The translations under genes were made by a program, and so were the position numbers. Of a stretch of DNA of 8,231 nucleotides, positions 1 to 6,795 are shown one piece after another. The stretch is from Acidobacteriota bacterium (lineage in GTDB: Bacteria; Acidobacteriota; Terriglobia; Bryobacterales; Bryobacteraceae): positions 1 through 8,231 of the forward strand of contig JAPKYY010000421.1 of the NCBI GenBank assembly GCA_026394095.1. The letters are read 5' to 3'. Every line of letters starts with the position of its first letter. The first letter of the stretch is position 1. Under the pieces are notes generated by a model that was not told where the DNA came from, made no database searches, and saw only the letters and a list, made by a program, of their open reading frames with translations.

Positions 1-602
1 TCAGAATCGTTGGTCAGGCAGGCGAATCAAGATACACTCTCGAGATTCAGTCCGGCTCAACTTCCTACCTCGAGATCAAGTTGCCCCAACGGAATCAGGC
101 TGGGCAACAGGCAACAATATCGGCTTCACGGCTGCAACACAAGACGGCGAAGAGAGCCCAGAAGGAAATCGAAGCGGCTACCAGGGAATTCAAAAAAGGC
201 AACCGCCGGCAAGCAATCGAACATTTGCTCCTCGGAGAAACTTTCGATCCCGACAACTTCGACATTGTCAGCAACCTTGGTGCTCTTTACCTGAAAGAGC
301 GTGATCCTGAAAAGGCCCTTCCCTGGCTAAACAGGGCATGGCATATCGACCCCAACGATGCGCCCAACAACACAAATCTATCTGCCTATTACGCCTACCG
401 GGATGATTATGCAAAAGCAGAAGAATTCGCAGTTGCCAGCCTGAAGACGAATCCGAATTCCACCCACGCACGCTACATGCTTGCGCTTTCGCTACTGAAA
501 CAGGGCAAGGATACTGAAAACGCTCGATCTCACCTGAATCAGATTCAAGGTGCATTTGCACCCGCAAAAAATCTATTGCTCTCCATGCAACCAAAGGAAT
601 GA
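1..602 (+). CDS. Tetratricopeptide-repeat protein, 5' end missing (begins upstream of the window)
   Basis: The reading frame is open from the first complete codon (base 3) to the TGA at 600-602, giving 199 visible residues; no convincing start is seen, so the gene begins upstream. Visible residues 1-30 look like the last strands of a beta-sandwich (alternating pattern around YTLEIQSG and SYLEIKLP), as in carboxypeptidase-regulatory-like domains. A basic/Gln-rich linker of about 20 residues follows. Residues ~52-187 form about four TPR units of 34 residues; the clearest are ~86-119 (NLGALYL... EKALPWLNRAW.IDP) and ~120-153 (NLSAYYAYRDDYAKAEEFA). TPR arrays are protein-protein scaffolds; a beta domain followed by TPRs is common among exported acidobacterial proteins (knowledge). 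The partner is unknown. It lies 16 bases upstream of the LssY_C/beta-barrel gene and is probably co-transcribed with it. A TTG at 81 could be read as a start, but the protein continues sensibly upstream of it. Confidence 0.85.
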   Translation, partial: RIVGQAGESRYTLEIQSGSTSYLEIKLPQRNQAGQQATISASRLQHKTAKRAQKEIEAATREFKKGNRRQAIEHLLLGETFDPDNFDIVSNLGALYLKERDPEKALPWLNRAWHIDPNDAPNNTNLSAYYAYRDDYAKAEEFAVASLKTNPNSTHARYMLALSLLKQGKDTENARSHLNQIQGAFAPAKNLLLSMQPKE

Positions 603-618
603 TAGAGTTTGGATTCTG

Positions 619-2949
619 GTGACGGAATTCAAACGCCTCATTTCGATCCCAATCCTCGCCTTGCTAGTCTGCAGCGCCGGGAACGCCGTTGAAGTGCCAC
701 AGGGTACTTTGATGGAGTTACGACTGCTCAACGGTATCCGCTCCTATTCCTCAAAGGCAGGGCAGCCGCTTGAGGCCGTTCTCGTTGCACCAATACTCTT
801 AAATAACGAGGTCGCAGTTCCGGCCGGCGCCAAGATTTTCGGAAAACTGATTGAGGTCAAACGAGTCGGCAGTGGCGTGGTGCATGAGAGAGCATCGATC
901 AAACTCCAATTCGACCGGCTCGAAATGGAAGGCAAACCGGCAATATCGATCGAAACCCGTCTCTTCCAAATCGAGAATTCACGCGAGAAACTCGATGCCA
1001 GCGGCAAAGTGCGCGGTATCCGGTCCACCAACACTCCCGGCTTCCGCGCAGCTGGCGTACTCACAGGCCTTGCCGCTGTCGATCCCATTGCCCTGCTCTT
1101 TTCAACAGCAGCCTTTGGATCAACACTTCGCTTCAGCGAGCCTGAGATCAATTGGGGCCCAGGAGCTGAATTAATTGTGGAGGTATCGAGGCCCTTCGAC
1201 TCTCATTTTGAAAAAACGGTGAAAGCCCCCACGATCACTTCCAGCATCCAGGAGCGAGTAGAACTGCAGTCGCTGGTTGAGAGATTACCCAACCGCACTC
1301 GTAGAGCAGGCGACAACAAAAAGTCAGACCTGACCAATCTCATCTTCATTGGCAAGCCTGAAGCGGTTGAGAGGGCCTTTGCCGCCGCAGGCTGGGTGCA
1401 ATCCGCCGAAAAGACTGCATCCACCCGCTATAAATCCTTGAGGGCTTTCGCGGAAACTCAGCCCTTTCAGGAAGCACCAATGTCCGAGCTCCTGCTGGAG
1501 AACGAACCCGCCGTGATGACCTTGTCGAAGACGCTCAACACCTTCACGCGGCGACACCACCTGAGAGTCTATTTATGGAAAGAAACTTGGGATGGGATGT
1601 CGATCTATCAGGCGGCCGCAACTCACGATACCGACATTGTCGTCTCCTGGCGTCAGCGCACGGTTACCCATGCCATCGATGAACGCATCGACGAAGAGCG
1701 TGCCAAAGTGGTCAACGATCTGATCTTCACCGGCTGCGTCGATGGCTCCGAATCGATTGCACGTCCCTGGATACCCGAATTCCTCCAGAACGGAGACGGC
1801 CAACCGATCACTACAGATCGTTCGATAGTGGCTCTCCGCCTCAATAATTGCCTCAATCCAAAAGCGATAGGCTCCGACCCTGCCTTTGAGCAAGCTCCTG
1901 CTGCCGGCTCTCTTTTTGACCGGGGCTTCCGCCAAACCATGCTCCGCATGAAAAACGATGTGCTTCGCGGCAATCTCATCTGGCAGGGTGCCTCCTGGGC
2001 TTATCGGTTTAGCCGCATGCTGAAAAAAGAACAGCTCCAACCAGACCGGCGTTATGAAAGGCAAACCTGGATCGGAGCTGCGCCGGAGCTTGCCGAAGCA
2101 TCCAAGGCCAATTGGGAAGACGGCAACAGCATGATCGCTCCTGCCGTAGACTTGCCCAAACCAAAGCGAAACAGCCCTTCTCTCATGGCCTCTGACGATT
2201 GGGGTATCCCAACCGTAGAACTTGGCTTCTCATTTGGCACATCCCTCTTTTGCAAATCAACCGTTGGAGATGAGGCCTGGATCCTGCCCAGGCATCCGAT
2301 GACCGGTGGCCAGGTTGCACTCACTGCCGGAAACCAAATCCGGCCGGGTTGGGCAGTTGGCGGAACCGTCACCGTCCATACAAATCGTTGGTTCTCAAAC
2401 GAACTTGGCTTCCACTACCTCCGTGGCAATTACTTTCTTGGGCTGCACAGAGTGGTCGCCGGAGTGGATGGGGAGATCCCAGGCCTGGTAGAACAGAGAG
2501 CCGGTTTGCTTACCAGGCAATTCAGCTACAGCAGCATTGTTCATGCAAGGCCCGTAGAAGCTCGCTTTAGGCCTTACATCGCAGCGGGTCCAGCACTGCA
2601 ACTCGTCCACTTGACAGATGCGCCATTCCGGTCGAGCAAAGGAATTTATCGCCTGGGCTTGAGCAATGTTGGCCTCTTCAGATCGGCTTACAACTTTGGC
2701 AGTGCCCCGCCCCTCGATGGCGGGGGCATCTTCCAGCCAGCCGTTCAATTCGGCGGGGGTCTGAAGTATCGCTACAAGCGCTGCTGGGTTCTGCGTCTCG
2801 ATTACAGAAGCACAGTCAGCCACCGTCCCAATCTGCTGAAGAAATCCCTGGCTACAATTGTTGATGAAATCACACCAACCCCGAACGACAAGACAAACCA
2901 TTGGTTCGCACAACAGAAGCTCAGCCTTGGCTTTTCCTTTACGTTCTAA
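619..2949 (+). CDS. Exported LssY C-terminal-domain protein with N-terminal beta domain and C-terminal outer-membrane beta-barrel
   Basis: A 776-residue product read from GTG 619. The start is chosen because it lies 16 bases after the TPR stop, has a modest GGA Shine-Dalgarno at 611-613, and puts a Sec signal peptide at the N-terminus (basic FKR, hydrophobic core, cleavage near residue 23 after GNA). Residues ~24-193 are beta-rich with a 'VPAGAKIFGKL' core, like the exported acidobacterial family with a 'PAGT/S..xG' motif; a Gly/Ala hydrophobic segment sits at ~145-172. Residues ~213-375 match the LssY C-terminal domain (PF14067-type): 'LIFIGKP', 'AAAGW', 'RRHHLRVYLW' (H313, H314), and 'THAIDERIDEERAKVV' (H351, D354, D358, R361). 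Residues ~532-776 show short amphipathic strands with aromatic ends (ELGFSFG, ELGFHYL, RFRPYIAAGPALQL, LSLGFSFTF) and end in Phe, typical of an outer-membrane barrel. LssY_C function is unknown; a surface or periplasm-facing role is inferred. It is probably the distal gene of a unit with the TPR gene and overlaps the convergent lectin-like gene by 4 bases. Confidence 0.82.
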   Translation: MTEFKRLISIPILALLVCSAGNAVEVPQGTLMELRLLNGIRSYSSKAGQPLEAVLVAPILLNNEVAVPAGAKIFGKLIEVKRVGSGVVHERASIKLQFDRLEMEGKPAISIETRLFQIENSREKLDASGKVRGIRSTNTPGFRAAGVLTGLAAVDPIALLFSTAAFGSTLRFSEPEINWGPGAELIVEVSRPFDSHFEKTVKAPTITSSIQERVELQSLVERLPNRTRRAGDNKKSDLTNLIFIGKPEAVERAFAAAGWVQSAEKTASTRYKSLRAFAETQPFQEAPMSELLLENEPAVMTLSKTLNTFTRRHHLRVYLWKETWDGMSIYQAAATHDTDIVVSWRQRTVTHAIDERIDEERAKVVNDLIFTGCVDGSESIARPWIPEFLQNGDGQPITTDRSIVALRLNNCLNPKAIGSDPAFEQAPAAGSLFDRGFRQTMLRMKNDVLRGNLIWQGASWAYRFSRMLKKEQLQPDRRYERQTWIGAAPELAEASKANWEDGNSMIAPAVDLPKPKRNSPSLMASDDWGIPTVELGFSFGTSLFCKSTVGDEAWILPRHPMTGGQVALTAGNQIRPGWAVGGTVTVHTNRWFSNELGFHYLRGNYFLGLHRVVAGVDGEIPGLVEQRAGLLTRQFSYSSIVHARPVEARFRPYIAAGPALQLVHLTDAPFRSSKGIYRLGLSNVGLFRSAYNFGSAPPLDGGGIFQPAVQFGGGLKYRYKRCWVLRLDYRSTVSHRPNLLKKSLATIVDEITPTPNDKTNHWFAQQKLSLGFSFTF

Positions 2950-2956
2950 CGAACGT
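2941..2956. terminator. Perfect 6-bp inverted repeat over the convergent stop codons; possible weak bidirectional terminator
   Basis: ACGTTC at 2941-2946 and GAACGT at 2951-2956 are exact reverse complements around a TAAC loop. The + strand TAA (2947-2949) and the - strand TAG (2948-2946) both fall in this hairpin. The position between two converging units suits a terminator, but the stem is short, is not GC-rich and has only a three-T tail on the + strand, so termination is uncertain. Confidence 0.35.
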
Positions 2957-3872
2957 TTCCCAGATTGTAAGAATTCGTTAGCACCACGGTCACAGTGTAG
3001 CTGCCCAGATTATTCTGCCAGTGCGCATTGTCGTTGATTGCCAACTGCAGCCGGCCTGCACCCACGCCAGACTTACTCGCCTTCTCACCAAAGAACTGCA
3101 CAGCGCCCTTGGCACCAACTCGCCCAACCAGCGCACCAAAAGGATGGCCGTCCGTCAGGTTCGACTTGTAATTACCGGCAGGTTTCGTAAGGCCATTCGG
3201 GCCAGTGGCCCACTGGTCGTCCTTCCAGGAAAGTCTGCTGAAGCCAGCCGCAGTCAACGTCAATTGCGAAGAAGCCGATGAATACAGCCCCGTATCCAGA
3301 TACTCGATCTGCGTTGAGTGCCGCAGCGAATGAACGTCCATCACACGTGCAATCGACTTCCTCTGTACCGCAAAAAGCCGGATCTTCTCCCACGCGATAC
3401 TTTGCGTACCCACCTTCAACTCACCCTGCGGCCAAGGCCCACGCATGGGCGTTGCGCCTTCCAGGCGAATCAGACTCGCACTACGATCCGGCTGGTCTGC
3501 AATGGAGGGAATGATGCGATCGAAGAGGTTGTACAAAGGCTTCGGCTCATGTTGGTCCGTATCGCGAATGATCTCAAGCAAGGGAGTCAACACAGGCAAC
3601 CCAATGTGAGTCAATTCTTCAACGGCCGCATCTCGCAACTTGCGATCTTTGCCCTGAATCGTCACGAGGCCCGCGCTGATCGCCTCAGCTTCCTTGGCCG
3701 AGGCTGCAGCACCATTGTGCATAGACAGCACCTTCGCAATCGGGTGCGCACCAGCCATCTTGGCGGTAGTGACGCCTTCCACCCACTGTCCGTCGGTAGT
3801 CAGTACAAGCACAGTCTGCGCAGCAGGCAACAAGGCCGCCGCAAATAGAAAAGCAACAAAGCTTCGTGTCAT
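2946..3872 (-). CDS. Secreted protein with HEAT-like segment and C-terminal PA-IL (LecA)-like galactose-binding domain
   Basis: A 308-residue product. A Sec signal peptide spans residues 1-18 (FVAFLFAAALLPAA, cleavage before Q19). Residues ~60-130 are helical and include one good HEAT-like repeat (R70 to ~I102: 'RDAAVEELTHIGLPVLTPLL'). Residues ~133-180 are a small beta segment. Residues ~190-299 resemble PA-IL-like lectins (PF07828, Pseudomonas LecA): a DTGL start, 'FGALVGRVG' where LecA has 'GKLMVKIG', and 'LAINDNAHWQNNLGSYTV' where LecA has its Ca/galactose loop 'NDVPGTYGNNSGSFSV'. D281, N287 and N288 are candidate calcium ligands. The loop is one residue shorter than in LecA, so sugar specificity cannot be assumed. 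The ATG overlaps the upstream sulfatase stop as ATGA, indicating translational coupling; only a marginal GGA lies 10 bases upstream. The role is inferred to be glycan binding in support of the sulfatases. Confidence 0.83.
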   Translation of the reverse strand: MTRSFVAFLFAAALLPAAQTVLVLTTDGQWVEGVTTAKMAGAHPIAKVLSMHNGAAASAKEAEAISAGLVTIQGKDRKLRDAAVEELTHIGLPVLTPLLEIIRDTDQHEPKPLYNLFDRIIPSIADQPDRSASLIRLEGATPMRGPWPQGELKVGTQSIAWEKIRLFAVQRKSIARVMDVHSLRHSTQIEYLDTGLYSSASSQLTLTAAGFSRLSWKDDQWATGPNGLTKPAGNYKSNLTDGHPFGALVGRVGAKGAVQFFGEKASKSGVGAGRLQLAINDNAHWQNNLGSYTVTVVLTNSYNLGNVR

Positions 3873-5356
3873 TGGTTCTTGATCCAGTTCTCCCAGGAAT
3901 GATGCTTAGGCCCGGTGTATTGTATGGTGTCGAAGAAAGAGGCGTTGCCATTGAAGCGCGGGTCTCCTTCCTCTTTCAAAATCTTTTCCATGCGGTCTCT
4001 CAACCCGCGCATGATTAACGCATAGTCCAGGTTGCGTGCCTGATCTTTGACGCAATCCGGATCGCTCGGCAGATGAAACAATTCTTCTGCGGGCCGCTTG
4101 CCAAAATTCAATTTGAAGTAGTCATCGAAGCGGGAAATGATGAAGGTCTTGCTCGGGCTGTCATCGACATCACGATAGCCCGTCTCAGGCATTCCCGCTG
4201 GCCAGACATCCGGTGTGTAGTTGCGCACATAAAGAAATTCCTTTGTCCGGATGGCGCGCACTGGATAGCCAGCATCTCGAGGCCGCCCAATGTCATGACG
4301 TTCTTTCGCGATCACCATGACATCTCGCGTAGCGTCCACAGTTCCAGACTTGCCGCTTTTGAGAACATCGAGAAAACTCTTGCCTGTCATCGAAGCCGGC
4401 GCTTTCACTCCAGCCAGCTCCAGGAAGGTAGGTGCGAAATCGCGAGTATTGATGAAGTCGTCAATCACACGGCCAGGAACAATATTCTTTCCGTAGCGAA
4501 TTGCCAGCGGAATATGAAACCCATCCTCATAGATCTGCCCCTTCACCCGCGGAAACGGCATCCCGTGATCTGAGGTCACCACAATCATCGTGTTATCCAG
4601 CTCACCCGCTCGTTCCAGCGTTTCAATCACCCGCCCCAGATGTTGATCGTTCGACTCCACCTCAAGAGCATAGTCGAGAATGTCAGATTTTATGAGGTTG
4701 TTGTCGGGCCAGTAGCTCGGCACTTTCACATCAGCCAGCCGTTTGCCAGCCCGAAGCCCCGAACCCTCCTCATACACGCGATGCGGCTCGGCAGAACCCA
4801 GCCAGAAGCAAAACGGTTTGCCCGCCGGCCGCTGCCCAAGAAAATCAGCGAAATTGGCCGCATAGTCGTTACTCGACATTCCTGTGTAGGGCGGCTTGTA
4901 CGTCATCTTGTTGTAAGCCGGGCCAGCATGATTATGCTTCCAACCCGTGACCTTGAAATCCCCAGGCCCCCATCCCTTGCCTGTCAATCCGACATGATAT
5001 CCCGCATCTGCGAGGATCGAGGGATAAACAGGGAAGTCGTTAGGAAAGATGCTGTAGTGGCTCACTGCTTCTTTGGTCTGCCAGCTGTTGCGGCCAGTGA
5101 GGATAGTAGCCCGGCACGGCGAACACTTCGGATTCGAAGTAAATGCATTAGCAAAGACAACCCCTTCGCGTGCCACCCGGTCAAAGTGTGGTGTCTTCAG
5201 CCAGGGCACGCCAAAATAAGACGCATGACGATTCGACCAGTCGTCTGCGATAAAGAAAACGATATTGGGGCGGCGACCGCTCTGCGGGGTAGCAATACTG
5301 CAACCAGCCATCAAAGCACCAGAGCTGCGAAGAAAGTTGCGGCGAGAAATTGGCAT
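3869..5356 (-). CDS. Formylglycine-dependent sulfatase, heparan N-sulfatase (SGSH)-like; Tat-exported, possible lipoprotein
   Basis: A 495-residue product, normal for an S1-type sulfatase. It hydrolyses a sulfate ester or sulfamate outside the cytoplasm. The FGly site is CSPCR with C78 as the residue to be oxidised, followed by ATILTGR. Calcium ligands are D38-D39 in 'IADDW' and D263-H264 in 'TSDHG'; the substrate/sulfate pocket has K127 ('TGKGWGPG'), H192 ('AEPH') and K272. 'TSDHGMPFPRVKGQIYEDG' and 'GKGWGPG' are features I associate with the bacterial group annotated heparan N-sulfatase, related to human SGSH (knowledge); N-sulfoglucosamine as substrate is inference. The N-terminus has a Tat motif (SRRNFLR, residues 4-10) followed by LMAGC (C19), a near-lipobox with Ser at +2. 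ATG 5356 is preferred over in-frame TTG 5362 because AGGA (5365-5368) is 8 bases from the ATG but only 2 from the TTG. It lies 17 bases after the upstream sulfatase and overlaps the lectin-like gene by 4 bases. Confidence 0.93.
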   Translation of the reverse strand: MPISRRNFLRSSGALMAGCSIATPQSGRRPNIVFFIADDWSNRHASYFGVPWLKTPHFDRVAREGVVFANAFTSNPKCSPCRATILTGRNSWQTKEAVSHYSIFPNDFPVYPSILADAGYHVGLTGKGWGPGDFKVTGWKHNHAGPAYNKMTYKPPYTGMSSNDYAANFADFLGQRPAGKPFCFWLGSAEPHRVYEEGSGLRAGKRLADVKVPSYWPDNNLIKSDILDYALEVESNDQHLGRVIETLERAGELDNTMIVVTSDHGMPFPRVKGQIYEDGFHIPLAIRYGKNIVPGRVIDDFINTRDFAPTFLELAGVKAPASMTGKSFLDVLKSGKSGTVDATRDVMVIAKERHDIGRPRDAGYPVRAIRTKEFLYVRNYTPDVWPAGMPETGYRDVDDSPSKTFIISRFDDYFKLNFGKRPAEELFHLPSDPDCVKDQARNLDYALIMRGLRDRMEKILKEEGDPRFNGNASFFDTIQYTGPKHHSWENWIKNQ

Positions 5357-5364
5357 CTCCAATA

Positions 5365-5368
5365 TCCT
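5365..5368 (-). promoter_or_regulatory. Ribosome binding site AGGA that decides the N-sulfatase start
   Basis: AGGA on the - strand ends 8 bases before ATG 5356, a normal spacing, and only 2 bases before the alternative in-frame TTG at 5362. This is the reason for preferring the ATG and a product two residues shorter. Confidence 0.6.
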
Positions 5369-5373
5369 ATGCC

Positions 5374-6792
5374 CTAACGCTGAGCACCGAGGTATTCCGA
5401 GACCGACCGGTACATGCGGTCCTTGTAGAGCCGTCCGCCGTCTTCAACGGGTGCAGACCAGTTGTGGCTCCACGAATCGCCAGTACTCTTCATGTACTCT
5501 GCGATCCGCGCTTCAAGGCGAGGGATCACAAACGCACGGGCCGATTCATCCCCAATCAGATTCTTCCGTTGATAGGGGTCGGCTTCAAGATCAAAGAGCA
5601 CCCACGGTTTGTCGATATAGCGCGCATACATATAGCGATCCGTGCGAACCCCGCGCCAGCCAGCCGCCGTGCCATCTCCAGCGTAGGGCCCAAAGATCTG
5701 GAAGAAGGCATCCTTACGAGTCTTGCTCGTCTTACCCTGCACGGTCTTCGAAAGGTCCAGACCCTGAAAGCCAGCTGGAACATTCACTCCACACAGCCCA
5801 AGAGTCGTTGCCGGAATATCAATATGCGAGAAGAGATTATCATTCACTCGTCCCTCTTTCATGAAGCGGGGATAGTGGACAATTCCAGGCACACGAATCG
5901 ATTCCTCATAAGGCTTCCGCTTCAATCGCAGCCCGTGCGAGCCCAACATGTCCCCGTGATCGGAGAAGAAGAACAGCGCCGTATCTTCGGCATGTCGAGA
6001 TTGAGCCAGGGCCTTACGCAGCCGCCCGATCTGATCATCCACAGCCGTGCAAGCCGCATAATAGCCAGCCAGATCTTTCCGGCTTACCCCACGCTCTACT
6101 TCCTCATAATTCGCTCGCAACCGGATCTTGTTCGGGTCAAAGCGCTTCATATATTCCTCAGGCGCACCATAAGGATCATGAGGCGGCCCCGGTGCCACCA
6201 TCAGAAAATACGGCTGATCGGAATTCCTCTGCTGGTCAAGAAATTCAAGAGCAAGGTCGGTCCAGCCCTCAGCTTCGAACTTTCCCATCTCAATCGGCTT
6301 CGCATCGTCGCGAAAGTACTGCGCCTTGAAATGATCGTGGCTGCATTGATTCGCCGCCCAGTAGTCAAAGCCCAGACGCCGCTCGCCCGGCGGGATAAAC
6401 ACAGGCATCCGGGGCCCACCATCCAAATGCCACTTGCCAATAAACCCCGTGCGATACCCTGCCCCCTTCAGAGCCTTGGCAATGGTGTTCGAATTCTCAT
6501 TCAGCCGAAGGTCATTCGCGGTCATCCCATTGGCATGGCAGTACTGCCCGGTCATCAAAATCGCCCGCGCAGGGCAACACACCGGCGTATTGGCAACCGT
6601 ATTGCGAAACTGCAAACCATCTTTGGCTAGCTTGTCGAGATTTGGAGTCTGCGCATTCTCATCCCCCATCGACCCCAGCGCCTGCCCACGCCACTGATCC
6701 GGCATGTACCAGATGATGTTCGGTTGTTTCGGCTTCGACTTTGAAAGCAACAACCCCGGGGCACTCCCCAACAATGCACGTCTCGTCAACAT
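5374..6792 (-). CDS. Formylglycine-dependent sulfatase of the arylsulfatase family, Tat-type signal
   Basis: A 472-residue product, full length for the S1 family. The FGly site is CCPAR with C72 as the modified residue (TPVCCPARAILMTGQ). Other active-site residues are D32-Q33 in 'MPDQW' (first metal pair), K120 and H122 ('IGKWHLDGG'), H205 ('GPPHDPYG'), D278-H279 ('FFSDHGDMLGSHG') and K291 before the conserved 'PYEESIRVP'. A C-terminal subdomain (~355-472) contains 'WRGVRTDRYMYARY' and 'LFDLEADPYQRKNL', typical of the family. The N-terminus TRRALL is a plausible Tat signal with a short hydrophobic stretch and no clear AxA site. It differs from the neighbouring sulfatase in its first metal pair (DQ versus DD) and its FGly context, so the two are distant relatives, probably acting on different positions. 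Its start has a strong AAGGAG site and lies 3 bases after the SGNH stop. The exact substrate cannot be told from sequence. Confidence 0.93.
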   Translation of the reverse strand: MLTRRALLGSAPGLLLSKSKPKQPNIIWYMPDQWRGQALGSMGDENAQTPNLDKLAKDGLQFRNTVANTPVCCPARAILMTGQYCHANGMTANDLRLNENSNTIAKALKGAGYRTGFIGKWHLDGGPRMPVFIPPGERRLGFDYWAANQCSHDHFKAQYFRDDAKPIEMGKFEAEGWTDLALEFLDQQRNSDQPYFLMVAPGPPHDPYGAPEEYMKRFDPNKIRLRANYEEVERGVSRKDLAGYYAACTAVDDQIGRLRKALAQSRHAEDTALFFFSDHGDMLGSHGLRLKRKPYEESIRVPGIVHYPRFMKEGRVNDNLFSHIDIPATTLGLCGVNVPAGFQGLDLSKTVQGKTSKTRKDAFFQIFGPYAGDGTAAGWRGVRTDRYMYARYIDKPWVLFDLEADPYQRKNLIGDESARAFVIPRLEARIAEYMKSTGDSWSHNWSAPVEDGGRLYKDRMYRSVSEYLGAQR

Positions 6793-6795
6793 GAA

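Noticed and set aside
10..294. Small + strand frame of 94 codons overlapping the TPR gene
   Set aside because: Arg/Ser-rich, no features, and out of frame with a TPR protein that is open across the whole stretch.
550..618. N-terminal extension of the LssY_C gene from GTG 550
   Set aside because: It would overlap the TPR gene by 53 bases and bury the signal peptide behind 23 polar residues; GTG 619 gives a normal signal peptide.
1573..2064. - strand open frames opposite the LssY_C gene, including another at 2395-2913
   Set aside because: Both are antisense to the coherent signal-domain-barrel protein and show no domains or ribosome binding sites.
2705..2725. GC-rich inverted repeat CCCCGCC ... 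GGCGGGG (7-base loop)
   Set aside because: It lies within the barrel coding region (encoding Pro-Pro-Leu-Asp-Gly-Gly) and is followed by no T tract, so it is more likely a by-product of codon choice than a terminator.
5357..5362. TTG 5362 as start of the N-sulfatase
   Set aside because: The AGGA site would be only 2 bases away; ATG 5356 has an 8-base spacing and begins two residues later, right before the Tat motif.
4640..5377. + strand open frame of about 245 codons opposite the N-sulfatase
   Set aside because: Antisense to the FGly and signal region of a clear sulfatase, with no recognisable protein features.
5350..6630. Long + strand open frame of about 426 codons opposite the arylsulfatase
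   Set aside because: It lies antisense to a gene with full catalytic motifs, its translation shows no domain or signal pattern, and it is Arg/Pro/Ile-rich in the way typical of reverse-frame shadows.
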